Below, in pieces: positions 11,387 through 22,700 of a stretch of DNA of 64,000 nt. The DNA comes from Erodium maritimum (Eukaryota; Streptophyta; Magnoliopsida; Geraniales; Geraniaceae): positions 53,948,803 through 54,012,802 of the forward strand of contig OY997588.1 in NCBI GenBank assembly GCA_963921825.1. The letters run 5' to 3'. The translations under genes were made by a program, and so were the position numbers. Below the pieces are notes generated by a model. It saw nothing but the letters and a program-made list of their open reading frames with translations. It did no database searches and was not told the origin of the DNA. The stretch's first letter is position 1; each line of letters starts with the position of its first letter.

Positions 11387-12752
11387 TGACGCCCTGCAGT
11401 TTTAGCACATAAAAGGACACGGCAAGCGTACCGGTCGTCAAGTAGTATTTTAGAGATTTTTATTTCCGAGTTATCAAACCCAAAGGAGCACGAGTCAAGC
11501 ACGTTCTATCTCAAAGTCGTTGTCAAGCTTTTTCGATTATATGATGGTTTTGGTTTTAAAACATGTAAAAGTAAACAGTAAGCAGAATTGACAGTGAACA
11601 AGTACTCACAAAGCTTTGAAGAGTTTTATTTCAGAGAAAAAGTAATCTAAGGTTTTGGGTTCACAGAGACCATTTCCAATGCATTTAAATGACGATGAAT
11701 ATTGTGAAGTTGTCTGATTTTAGGGGTAACGAATCATCTCTCAAACTAGTCCTAACTCCTCGCGTTGTTTCGGACCCTAATGTAATCTAACCACCTAGTT
11801 CTCACGAATCAAGATGTAGGAAGACCCAACGCACTACGTTCTTTGATAATTTCTAACTTTCGGTACGAAACCTATGGTTATTGCAATCGTGTTAACCTAG
11901 CTATCACTAGTCTAGATTTAAACACAATTTGTATAAGATTTCTGGCCTAATTGCAACCCACCTCTCACGAGTGTCAGATTACAATTTCCACCTTCTATCA
12001 GGCCTACCCGAGAGATAGAGCATTAAGCTTAAATCGAATACAAACCCTAAATCAAATCATCCAACACAATAATCATTCATACATTCAATACATTGGAAAT
12101 TGAATCTCTAATCCCCTATAACCCTAGATTATGGGGTTTTAGTTACTCATGAACAAGGAAGAAGAAGATGTCATTGATGAACAAAAAAAAAAAGCTTCGT
12201 AAATGGAGTAGAGTAGAGAAATACAATACCCAAGTGTGATTATAATGATGTTATTCCAAGTAGAAATCCTCTCCCTAGCTTGCGCTCAACTCTCCTCTCT
12301 TCTTAGCTCTCAAAAATACAAGTTCACCCTATTGGGAGGCTGACTTTTGGGTTAAAAAGGGTATAAATCGAATCTGAAATGAATTAGGGAAGCAGGTCTG
12401 CGCGCACGTCATGGCTTTGTGGCGCTACCCGTCACAGCCACCGTTACGGATCTGTGACGGATCAGAGCGTTCTGGCGAATTTTTGCCTTCTTCACGACTC
12501 TGTGACCTTACCCGTGACGGGCTCTATCACGGCTCCGTGATGGCTGTTCTTCATCCTCCTACTTGAGTCAGCAACTTCCAAATTTATCCCTTCTTTTGAT
12601 GTGTTTCCGCTCATATTCCATGCTATAACCTGATAACCATAAGAAATGCTAGAAATCAGTAAAACATGGGAGAGTGAGACAATAAGGGGCTAAAATAACC
12701 AATAAAACCCCTCTAAATGTGTCATTTTTAATGCTAAGATGTGCCCGCATCA
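11387..12752 (-). mobile_element. Solo-LTR-like insert, 1.37 kb, in the LINE-like unit
   Basis: Plus-strand ends TGACGCCCTG...GTGCCCGCATCA give TG...CA with a TGA(T/C)GC terminal inverted repeat. Flanks GCGTC (11382-11386) and GCCTC (12753-12757) agree at 4 of 5 bases and would be an aged target duplication. Taking the insert out leaves an uninterrupted host ORF, which independently supports the boundaries. General layout (TGA-start, 'cgtcaagta' region, 'aggggctaaaat' region near the other end) resembles the sequence at 15562-18036. No coding region. Family not assigned. Confidence 0.6.
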
Positions 12753-13480
12753 GCCTCCTCAAGATGTTGAGGGGCGTCTAAATAATTTAACGGTACGTTC
12801 ACCAAAGGACAATAGTTAACATCCTTTTTCCCAACTTTCGTGCAAAAACTCCAATTACCCGAGCTATCCTTCTTAGCAACATCAACAACAAAGCTACCCG
12901 AATTGTCTCCTTTATCAACAAAACTTTTAGCTCTTGTCCGATAAATAACAGTTGGAGAATAAATCCCCTTTGACTGTCCCTTCTGTGGACGACCACGTCT
13001 TTTTGGTTGAACTGTAACATTGCTTACCGAAGGTTTGAGTAGCACCTCCTTCCACGGACTGCTCGGATGGTCCTCAGCAGGATCACAGTCTGCCACCTGC
13101 TTGACCGAAGTGTTTATCGACCCTTCTCCAACAAAAGGATTCGAGGCCTGGTCAACTGCCACAACAGAAGGACTCGAGGCCGGTTCAATATCCTCTAACA
13201 CACAAAAAAGATGCATATTGAGCACAGATGGGCTTGCGGCTTGGTCAACCAGCGGAAAAGCTTCAGAAGGGATTTTATTTGGCTGGACCAGAGAAGGTAT
13301 AAGCCCAGCCTCTACCGGCCCGGCTTGTCTACGATTCGACCCTGTAGTGATCGCAGGGACAGAACACGCAAATTCAATGTTGTCTTTAGGTTGTATGAGA
13401 GAAAGTGCAAGCCCATCCTCACCTAGCCCAGCTTGTCTGCAAACCAAACCTACGTCTTCAAAACCTCCAACCGCAGACAC
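12734..13480 (-). CDS. ORF fragment with AT-hook-like motif (LINE ORF1-like or unknown), 5' truncated
   Basis: Open frame of 248 codons on the minus strand. The protein is low in recognisable domains: a Ser/Pro/Val/Ala-rich, acidic N-terminal two thirds, then PKRRGRPQKGQ near residue 165, an AT-hook-like basic patch, followed by YRTRAKSF. Similar RGRP-type linkers occur at the end of ORF1 in plant L1 elements, which is the reason for the tentative label. The position at 13480 is a GTG and the frame stays open upstream, so no true start is seen. The last few codons come from the inserted LTR-like sequence. Beyond that insert the same frame continues from 11381 for about 43 more codons to TGA at 11255-11257. 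Function unknown. Confidence 0.4.
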   Translation of the reverse strand: MSAVGGFEDVGLVCRQAGLGEDGLALSLIQPKDNIEFACSVPAITTGSNRRQAGPVEAGLIPSLVQPNKIPSEAFPLVDQAASPSVLNMHLFCVLEDIEPASSPSVVAVDQASNPFVGEGSINTSVKQVADCDPAEDHPSSPWKEVLLKPSVSNVTVQPKRRGRPQKGQSKGIYSPTVIYRTRAKSFVDKGDNSGSFVVDVAKKDSSGNWSFCTKVGKKDVNYCPLVNVPLNYLDAPQHLEEADAGTS

Positions 13481-13489
13481 ATATGTCCC

Positions 13490-13506
13490 TATATATATAT
13501 ATATAT
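13490..13506. repeat. (TA)n simple repeat
   Basis: A run of about eight TA units at the junction between the LINE-like unit and the 3' end of copia element H. Confidence 0.9.
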
Positions 13507-14397
13507 GTTGGATGGTACTTGATGAAGCATGAGAAAATAGTATTTGATCATAGCATGCTAAAGTGAAGTTTTGGTTCTCTGATTATAGAAGCACTAATTA
13601 TGTCCGTTATCCCCTAAGTACGAAGTGTTTGCCTAGAAAAATATTCAAAGGGGGAGATTGTTGTTACATCTAGATTGACTATTTAATTGTCAAGCAAAAT
13701 GTTGTTTTGGATGTCTGTCAGCAAAGATAGAAAGGATGTTAGATCGTATGTTGACGAACATCCTTTTCGTTTCCGTATTTGAAGATACTTCTACTCCAAG
13801 TATCCTATATGTTTAGAAATTGTTAGAGTATATGGAAACTTGAAGATTGAGATAGATTGTGACGCTAAGGTTTAAGGAAACCCTTGGACGACACGGTTCA
13901 CATAGAGAATGGGTGATTGGGTTGACTGGGTTGTGATTTCGTAGGATAGCTTTAGCTACTCTCCGATCGCCATTGTTATTTTTATTCTTGTACATTGTTC
14001 TTTGTTCAAAAGCTTCAGAGATCCTAAGCGTGTTGGACTAGCGTGTTGGGAGGATGAATGTGTTTAACATGGAGTAACATAATTGTTCTCAAACATTATT
14101 CTTCACATAATGGGTGATTGGGTTGATCGGGTTGAGATTGCATGATTAAAGACTCACGAAGAACCTCTGAAGAACAAAAGGCTAAATTGAAGCAGGCGAG
14201 TGTTCGAAGTGTGAATCAAGAGAGAATCTCGGATTCAGGGGGGTCCCTAAGATTGATTTTCATTTGTAATAATAACATAAGTTTTGATCTAAGTTGATTT
14301 GAGAAACTCACATATTCTGATTGTTTACAGAATAGTGAAACCTTTCCACTGGAAGAGTGCCCTAGATGTAGGTGATGTTGCACCGAATTATGTAACA
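13507..14397 (+). mobile_element. Copia element H, 3' end only (PPT and LTR)
   Basis: A purine tract CAAAGGGGGAGATTG (13646-13660) precedes an LTR-like segment, the arrangement typical of long Ty1/copia elements of the SIRE/Maximus kind. Only about 155 bp of internal sequence is left of the LTR before the (TA)n tract, so the element is a truncated fossil. No coding region is recognisable in it. Confidence 0.65.
13662..14397 (+). repeat. 3' LTR of copia element H, 736 bp
   Basis: Starts TGTTACATC and ends TTATGTAACA, an 8-bp perfect terminal inverted repeat (TGTTACAT/ATGTAACA) with TG...CA ends. It lies one base after the purine tract. A motif around GGGTGATTGGGTTGA occurs twice inside, near 13905 and 14108, about 203 bp apart. 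Confidence 0.7.
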
Positions 14398-15561
14398 AAC
14401 TTGTGTGTTCATTATGTTCTTACTTGTTATTATTGTTGATTCCATATTGTTTTAAGCAAGGCTTTTATCACAAAGGTTGAATATTGTGAGAGACATCTTG
14501 CCATTGCACACAACCAGAATTTGACGATACATGATTCGATCTAACGTGAGACAAGATTCACTTTTATAGAATTTACTTACTTTTTTGTATTACCAAAATA
14601 TCGTGATTTGATGTTCTATTTAGCTCGCCTTAATTATCGGTGACCATATTTATCATAAGCATTCGGTAATTCGAAAGATTGAACTACGCATAGCTAAGTT
14701 GATTCTTTGAGTGTTTTAGGGCTTATTTACGCTTGCGTATTAATAGAGTCTCGTGATTCATTACTCTATGTATTCTACTTGATTACCGAAACCATCTTGA
14801 TCGGTGGCGTTTGGGTTTTAAGATATGAACTAGGTGTAGCTAAATAGATTCGTCCATTATTTAGAGTCCACTCATGCTTGTGTATTACCAGAGTATCGTG
14901 ATCCGATACTCAATGTAGTTCTACGTAATTTTCATTGTTCATCTTTATTGATGGTATTTGGGAATTAAGAAGTGAACTAAGCGTAGCTGAGTAGATTTGC
15001 TTAGTGGTGTAGCTATCTCTTCTCGTGGTAGTTGGCAGCGAGGGTGATATGCATGTGATGTTATTTCTAGTTCAATGATTGATCAAGATTTTATCAAGAT
15101 CATAGAACTACACCCTATTATGATTGCTTGTACGATGATTGGTGGTTCGTATATCGGTACGGGAAATGGTCTGGTGCCCTCTCCCTGAGACTAGGATGTG
15201 GTTTATTTCATGATACTGCATACATAGGCACTTAAGTGTTCTAAGACCATAAGGAAAGCATTATTTGATTTCACATTCATTAACCATAGCTTGAGTTAAT
15301 TGGAAGTCATGTTTACTTGCATTCGTTACCGACTCTTTGTGTGAATCAATAGATATGTGGCTTAGGTGGTAGCGTGTACATATCTACCTTTATGTCTAGA
15401 TTCAAAACAACATCCTTTCATTTCTGCCCTTATTTCCCCTTTCGGGGATGTAGAAGTGACGACCAATGACCCTAGGTTTTAGCGAAATACTAATGATATC
15501 TCTAATCCCTATGGGTTCGACCCGTACTTAACCGTTTATATATTGCTTGATGACCGTTTCC
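14398..15561 (+). repeat. Left arm of large inverted repeat; LTR-like sequence of short tandem units
   Basis: From about 14490 to 15561 this is the reverse complement, at very roughly 75% by eye, of 15570-16675. Within it a unit of about 130-150 bp recurs, with anchors near 14562, 14695, 14841 and 14988 (forms of GTAGCTAAGTAGATT followed by TCGTGATTC...TACTC). The inner end reads toward CGACCCGTACTTAACCG and TTGCTTGATGACCG. It is probably a truncated plus-oriented relative of the LTR-like sequence on its right. The first 90 bases (14398-14490) do not match the arm and are unassigned. No gene. Confidence 0.65.
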
Positions 15562-18036
15562 TGATGCACAGTAAAAGAAGGATTTGGCACACAAGTGCAT
15601 CCCCACTCATCAAGACATGGTCATCAAGCGATATAGAAATGGTGAAGTGTCGGTCGAACCCACAATGAATAAAGGTATCAGCAGTATTTTGCTAAAACAT
15701 AGGGACGTGGGCTGTCACTTCCACATCCCTGAAAGGGAAAGTATAGGGAAAAGAAGTAAAAGGTTTTGTTTTAAGTCTAGACAAGTGGGAAATTATGTAC
15801 ACACTACCACCTAAGATATACAACTATTTATTCATGCAAAGAGTCGATCACGGGTATAAGTAAACACGAATTTCCAATCAACGCATGGTATGGTTAACGA
15901 TGATAAAAACAAATAATGTTTTTCTTTGGTCGTAGAACACTTAAGTTCCTATGTATGTGGCATCATGAAATCAACCACATACTAGTCACAGGGAGAGGGC
16001 ACAAGACCATTTCCTGATCCGATTTACGAACCACCATACATCGTAAAAGAAATCATAATACGGTGTAGTTCTATGATCTTGTGCAAAGCTCGATCCATCA
16101 TCGAATGAGAAATAACAACAACGCATGCATGTCACCCTCGCTACCAACTACCACAAGTAAAGATAGCTACACCACTCGGTGAATCTACTCACCTATGCCT
16201 AGTTCACTTCCTAATTCCTAAATGCCATCAATAAGGATGAACACAAAAAAACCGAGTAGAACTACATAAAGTATAGAATAACGATACTCTTGTGATACAT
16301 AAGCATGAGTAAAATCTGACTAAATTTATGAATGTACTTAGCTACTCCTAGTTCAATCAACCTAACGATCGAAATGCTTCGATCATCAAGGAGAACTAAA
16401 TAGAGTAACGAATCACGAAGCTCTGGAAATACACAAGCATAAGTAAGACTTTAAGTAATGGACGAATCTACTTAGCTACGCCTAATTCACTTCTTGAAAA
16501 CCAAACACCACCGATAAGATGATTTATGTAATCAAGTAGAACTACATAGAGTAACAAATAACGAGACTTTGGTAATACGCATGCATAAGTAGATTCTATA
16601 TAAGTGAAATCTCGTCTCACACTAGATAAAATCATGGGTCGCTCCAGACATCAATCTACTTTGTGCGCACAAAAATTATGGAAAATCCCCTAAATTATTC
16701 GGTCGGCTTGAAACACTCAAGAGAATAGAAAAAACACATTCTAGCATATTTTTATCTCGTCAATAGCTACCACTAAATCCTAGGTAAGTTCGTGAAATGT
16801 GGGAAATCTTAGGTAAGTTCACTAAATGACTAAAGATTGTATTTTTACCAACTCTAATCTAGAACTTGATATACACCCAAGAGATGAAATAGCTAGCACA
16901 TGAAATTGGGTTTAAAATATTGAAAGTTTGAACACAAAGTAAGATAATCATGCTTGAACATCCAATAGCTTATATGTAGATTAAATACCCATACAAGTAA
17001 GTGGATGCTAATTAAACTCAAAACCCCAAATCATTGAAATAACATTACCAACACAAAATTAACCATAAACCATGCATCAACTTTAAGGAAATCAACTTTT
17101 ACACAATACCCATGACCAATGATTCAAATCCAAGGTCATGGAGTGGAAATCCTACATACAAACCCAAAAACCTAACTCTACAATAAAACTAGAGAAGATT
17201 AGAGATTGGAGTCAGGATTGGGTTGAGAAACCCAATCAAAAACTCCTCTAACTTGCAAACCCACCATCTCCAACTCTCCACAGCTTCAACACATGAAAAT
17301 GGAAAAGTTGAAGATGGTGAGAGGCTCATGGATGCTTTAAAAATCCATGGATCGTCAAATCTATGGCCTTAAATGGTAGAAAAAACTATAAACTTAAAGA
17401 ACAAGCTAAGAACTAGAGATAATGAGAAGAACTATTGAAAACATAAATTGTTATAAGAAAATCTGATGAGAATAAAAAAAAAATTCTAAAATTCTATTCT
17501 ACATGCTTTATATAAGCAAACTCCTAAAATATCATCTTCGAAATCACATTGTGCAAGGTTGTAGAATATCAAATGTTGGCGCGGGATCAAGTGCGAGCTT
17601 GAGCTCAAGAGGAGCGGTGCAGCTGGATGATCTGCGACTGGGATTGATTCGCACGACCTGGTCTAAACGCTGACTCAGTCAATGCATCCAGTACGCCAAA
17701 TCTGTTCTCAGGATTCGGGCGCACGATGACTTAGTGCGCTACGAAGCAATAGATGCAGGCAAGTTCAGCTCTTCCCTATTTTTGGTTTTTTGTCAGTATT
17801 ATGCTTGTATCCACTCCATTTGAATTCCGATTGGGGTTGTTCTTTGCTAAGATTTCATTTTAACGAGGCCTACAAAATAAGACCAGTGATGAATATGTTT
17901 GGAGCATTTGAAATATCAATGATTAACGAAGCTTAGTACAATTATAAAATAATGCTAAAAACCTAAAACGAGGCTCAAATAAGGTAAAAACATGGAGAAA
18001 ATGGTCAAATTAATTAGGAAAAGTTTACGCTAATCA
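15562..18036 (-). mobile_element. Solo-LTR-like sequence, 2.5 kb, right arm of the inverted repeat
   Basis: Plus strand starts TGATGCACAG and ends TTTACGCTAATCA. Flanks TTTCC (15557-15561) and ATTCC (18037-18041) match at 4 of 5 bases. Positions 15570-16675 are the inverted counterpart of the left arm, including tandem units with anchors near 16182, 16333, 16467 and 16588. The rest (16675-18036) is AT-rich with no gene; the part near 17940-18000 resembles the right end of the insert at 11387-12752. Likely an LTR of a non-coding or Ty3-type family that inserted, inverted, next to or into a relative. Boundaries are moderately supported. Confidence 0.5.
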
Positions 18037-19640
18037 ATTCCCTATGTCGTTCCCTTATGATATATTCCTTGTATAGTATCTTCCATATGCTGCATGCAGG
18101 CATACACATATAAATTGTGTCTTCATTGTCTCCTAACGAATGTATTGGACCGATTTTTTTTCTTCCAAAGCACCTTTAGGCGAAATCGTCCATAATTCAT
18201 CCCCTTAATGAATGCATAGCCCTACAAGGAGAATCTCACTAGTCTCCTATTGACAACGAACCACCTCTCGGATGTTGCCTGGATATCAGCTTTTCTAATT
18301 AAGAAGAAGCACCCACATTACTTAGCATTGAAAATCAATATGTATGTACTGAAGGGGACCAAATTGAGTTGAGGTACATTTGTTAGCCTATAATCTACTT
18401 AATTAAGTTCTTATGATCTTTGTAATTTCAAATGGTTGAATTTTTGGGGAGATATTTGTTTCAAAATGTTTGTCTTCGGTTAATAATGGCTTCAATTGAG
18501 GACGAGTTACTGTTGTTTCTTCACCAACTGGTGGTTCTTGTTCATTAATCAACATGGTCGGGAATTTCAATCACTCAATGTTTTGAGTTCGCTCTATTTT
18601 ACTGAAAGACTATAGCCTGGTAGAAGGGACAAAAATCATTATACAATAACATTTCTTCTCAAATTCCCCAAATTGGGAGTAAAAATCCTCATATTGTGTT
18701 AAAGTACCCCTAATACAAATCCCCATCGGAAGTCGCTTTACCCCGAATTGGAGTACTATAAACACGAATAGGGGTACTGTGAATCCCCTACTTCCTCCCG
18801 ATACGGCTGAAACAACACAACATTTATTTATCTACACCCAACTTAAGCCAACATACGTATCTAAACATACGATGTGGACTCGACCGTATCAACATACCTA
18901 GGTTGTGGGTAGCTCGATTTTGAGGCGACATCGATGCCCAGTATGGAACCGTTTCCATGGAATGGAGATGTCGAGAAAGATGGGTTGTCATATTATACAT
19001 GGATTACGAACTTGAATTGGGTTCTAAACACAATATAGGGATTTCAAATTCCAACAGAGAAACGTTGTGGGTTAAGTTTCAATAAGGGTAATAGTCATTT
19101 GACTTCTTAAGCTATTTGTTCAGAGCCTCTCCCGAGGAAATCGTAGCCCTAGCCTGCCTTTGGAACTCCATATGACTGTCAATGCCATTGATTAGACTGT
19201 GTACCCTGTCGTCTTGTCCCGTCACCGCTTGTCACATGTAGTTCTCTACAATCCCACCCCTCGCCCTTTTTCATTGGTTGAGTCTCCTTTAAATACTCGA
19301 CGTTTGAGAAAGCCGAAGCAAACCCTAGCCGAAAAACCTTCTCCACTTCCTCTTCCCTAACCACCCTCTGACATATCGCCAGCGTCATCGTCCATGATAA
19401 TCGTGGCGCTCTCCTTAGAGTTCCCTACTCTACTAGTTAATCCACGGAGAGGACGTCCGATGAAAGTTCCAATAGTTGCTTCATTTCTAAGTAACCCACC
19501 ACCGGCCATTGTTCCTCTTCTCGGCGGCGCTCCATCACCCCCCATGTGTTGAGATCCTCTTCGTGGGAAGCCACCCATGGTCGATAGCTGAAGAACAGAA
19601 TTTGAGGCATTTATTGACGGGGCTTTGATCCCTAATGCAA
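18037..19640. other. Unassigned intergenic sequence
   Basis: No gene or bounded repeat recognised. Near 18660-18790 there are short related phrases (CCCCAAATTGGGAGTA, CCCCGAATTGGAGTAC) and a small hairpin around GAATAGGGGTACTGTGAATCCCC; they do not define an element. Confidence 0.4.
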
Positions 19641-20240
19641 CTAGCATTCCTGTGATCCCATCCTTGCTTGCTATGCCTCCGGGTATGGCTCTCCGTCGAT
19701 GGGTGTTCAAACTATGGGAAGGCATCTCTACCCTGATAATTTCGGCACCACCAGATGGTTTCTCGTCATGTTCGTTGGAGAAGGATGAGGATACGGAAGT
19801 CATGGTCCCGTATTCCCCGATAAGCACGTTAGTAATTGCACGCCAGCAAGTCACCATGATGGGAAAATTTTGGGATCAGAAGCCTACCAAGAAGGAAGTC
19901 CTCCTCCGGATCATCATTAATGCATGGGGATAATCTACGGAGTGCCTGGTGATAAAAGACATAGGACCTTGTGTTCTTGTCTTTTATTTCGAGTCAGAGG
20001 AGGCTCAAGCATAGGTCTAAGGAAACGAACTCTGGTGTTTTGATGGATGTCTGCTTCTACCCAGAGATTTGGACCCGATGGCAAAGTAACCTTCTGTTGT
20101 GGATCGACTACAGCTATAGGTGCACGCCTATGGTCTCGCTCCGTTGGTACGAAACCGAGAGAGTGGGGAAACGATTGGCTCGGCTCTAGGAGTTTGTGTG
20201 TCCGTCCTGTGTGTCAATGGGGCCTCTAATAAGGAGGCTT
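19640..20240 (+). pseudogene. DUF4283-like relic (LINE ORF1 / gag-like), decayed
   Basis: Plus-strand conceptual pieces follow the order of the DUF4283 domain that opens ORF1 of plant L1 LINEs. First comes MMGKFWDQKPTKKEVLLRII ending at a TAA near 19931, then a piece in another frame containing VLVFYFESEEAQA and LWCFDGCLLLPRDLDP, then VHAYGLAPLVRN and a GSA-type segment near 20130-20190. These parallel the family pattern of LVGxFxGxxPxxxVxxxIxxxW, FLFxFExxED, PWxFDGxxLxL and VWxxxxGLPLxxxN. The frame is interrupted by stops and at least one shift, so it is dead. It might instead derive from a domesticated DUF4283 gene. The 166-codon minus-strand frame here is a shadow. Confidence 0.4.
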
Positions 20241-22700
20241 GGTGAAGGTGAGGCTCTACCACCTCGTCGCGCTTCCCCTGTGTCGACATCTGCTGCTGTG
20301 ATTCAGGGAGTTTCTGGACCCGGTTTGAGTCTCGCTCACCTACACAAAGTTGTCCTCCTTTTTCTTTAACTATGGGTTGATCGGACATGTAGTTCAGGAG
20401 TGCGGTTGGGAGGTCGGCGTCAACCAACGATTTGACTCGTCCATGCTAGAGTACTAGAAGGATCAATGCGTCAAGCAACACGTGATCGATTGGGGGGGAC
20501 CGGGGGCCTCGACATTTGCAAACAAGGGTCGGGCTCGTATCCCCGAGCATTGTACCTAATGGTGCCTTACCTCGTGGAAGGGGCCAATTTTATTCCCGAG
20601 CCATGTACCTAAGGGTACAAGACCTTAGGTCAGCACCAAGGCCGGAAATATCTATACAAGATGGAAAAACTTGGTGGTCGGTCAGCCCTCTGGTAGCAAG
20701 GAAACCAAAGTTTCAAGTTTGATTCTACCTGGGCACGGAGCTGAAGATGGAGCTGGGGCTGGAGGAATGAAGAGGGGGTCTGCTGGTGAACCCTGAGATT
20801 ATCAAGTAAGGGCTGGTAAGAAGTCTCGCCGTGAAGGATATGCACATCTGGCTTCAGGGACTGGCTTTGGGACAGGTCCCTAGTGAAAGTCATGCCTCCT
20901 ACAACTGATGCAGTTCAAGTTCAGTGGCTTCAACTTTTATATGCAGCATTTATTCACTACCTTGAGCATGACTTCTAGTTTCGTTTTCCAACCCCCTATT
21001 TCATTTCTGCCTATGTGGCGTTTCAATATCTTCTGCAACGATTACTTTGTATTAGAATTAGGTGTGTTGAGCCCTTTAAAGACTCTTTACTTGTACCGAC
21101 TATTTTAATTTAATACATTTTGACACCTTTTAATAAAAAAAGTGGATTAAATGAAAATTATGTATTAATAAATATATATGCTTTATAACTCTGCTAGGGT
21201 TTCGCTGTCGCTAGTACCAACAAAGGATTCTCCTCTAAGAAGACTTCGACCCTCCGATATCAGTTTGTCAATCTAACTCTGTCTTTAGGGCGTCCCTCCT
21301 CCTCCTCTACTCTGCCGCCTGCGGTCCCCATGAATCGCCCAGATCCCCTCTGCTGAGCTGCCCCTGCCGCCCCTACAAACACAATTGAAGCCGCCATCGG
21401 TGTATCCACCTCATTGGCTTCCACCGTGGCCTCCTTCTCGATCTTTAGACTGGGTATGGATCTGGATGATCGCCTAGACTTGTTTTTCTTTACCTATTTT
21501 TTTATTTTTTGCAAGGTTAATAATTGGTGAGCGAAGGTTCAAGACTTCTACCCAAGGATTCAAGGACTTTTACCGGGAGGGATCCCTGAATCAGATCTAC
21601 CATCGTCGCTCTCCTCCCTTGGAAGCCTCTGTCAGCAGGTTCGGTCACATCGTACAGAATACGCATCAGTTGGGCAATACCTTGAGCATCAGACATCGGT
21701 TTTATTGTTATTTACTTTTTGTCCGCCTTTGTAGCTCCCCAACAAACTGCATATGTCGGTTCTTTTGTCACAGAGTTATGCATAAACAAATCTTAAGAGC
21801 TTGATACCATGTAATAACTCTTTTAATGTAGTCTATGATTTCCCTGATGCACTTCTCTTATCGGATTGAAATCTAATTAATGGAATTGCACCTTTTTAAT
21901 AAAAGAAAATAAATAAAAATTACATAAAAGACGAAGCCAAAAGGCAAAACCATTGAACAGGTAAAGACCAAAGGCAAAACCATTGAACAGGTAAAGACCA
22001 ATGCTTCTGTACTAGTGTGGCTACCAAAATAAATCTTATCCCTTCATGCTTTTGATATGTTCTTGTTATATCATAAATGCAACGAGTAATCTACAAGGCA
22101 AGTTGTTCTTGTTTGTTAAGGATAAGGTAAGATTCCGACAAGTATCACTTTACATGAGATGTAACATCGATGGGGAAATTGAGATGAGGTTGATAGTAGA
22201 TATCACCAAAACTAACAAAAAGAAGAAGTCACGAATCAAAGACGCATGCGTATGATTAAATCATGAAATTTTTTTGGTTATTAGTGCGTATGATAGGTAA
22301 TTAGAGAACGAACACTACACGGCTCCAGTGAGTGAGAGTAGAGTAACATCAACACCATCATGACAATATATATATAAATATATATCCACATCTTGTTGCA
22401 CAGAGTAGCAATTAGTTGTGTGGATAAGATACGTACGGAAGAAGATATATAACTTGGCATCATCTCACGAGTTGCTGAATCAGCACAAACTCAGTAACTT
22501 GCACTGCATGCATGCATGGCGTGCTCTAAGCCACTTCACTGTCCGCTGACACGGACTTGGTTTTTATCTTGTAGGGTCTTGTTAAGGATTAACATCAACT
22601 TTGAAGTTAACTTCAAATGTCGTGTAATAAGGTAAATTATGAAAAATCACAAGCTGCCCCTTTCAATCTTGAGGGGGGGAAGAAGAAAGTATTATCGGAA
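20240..22700. other. Unassigned sequence with two A-rich tails
   Basis: No gene supported. The stretch 20900-21141 ends in TTTTAATAAAAAAA, like the 3' end of a retroposed element, and may be the tail of the DUF4283-like relic. A second AATAAAAGAAAATAAA-type tail lies near 21897-21915. Near 21190-21430 there is a CT-rich and GC-richer block that resembles a 5' UTR but has no following gene. A small TA-rich tract lies near 22365-22385. Confidence 0.4.
21941..22000. repeat. Perfect 30-bp tandem duplication
   Basis: AAGGCAAAACCATTGAACAG followed by GTAAAGACCA occurs twice in direct succession (21941-21970 and 21971-22000) without a mismatch, so it is a recent event. Confidence 0.95.

Larger units (their letters stand above)
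11087..13510 (-). mobile_element. LINE-like retroposed unit, split by a solo-LTR-like insert
   Basis: On the minus strand the unit ends in a plant-L1-type tail, ...ACTAATTTCGCTTATC followed by A8 (plus strand T-run at 11087-11094). Upstream of the tail comes an open frame that stops at 11255-11257. The same frame is found again on the far side of the 11387-12752 insert and runs to the (TA)n tract at 13490-13506. The 5' end is probably truncated there. No reverse-transcriptase or endonuclease domain lies between ORF and tail. It could be an ORF1-only LINE derivative or a retroposed host transcript. A target duplication cannot be judged because both ends abut TA-rich sequence. Confidence 0.55.

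Noticed and set aside
13020-13532. 170-codon plus-strand frame
   Set aside because: Antisense shadow of the minus-strand ORF with the AT-hook-like motif; it runs into the (TA)n tract.
19357-19857. 166-codon minus-strand frame
   Set aside because: Overlaps the plus-strand DUF4283-like relic and reads as its shadow; no domain recognised.
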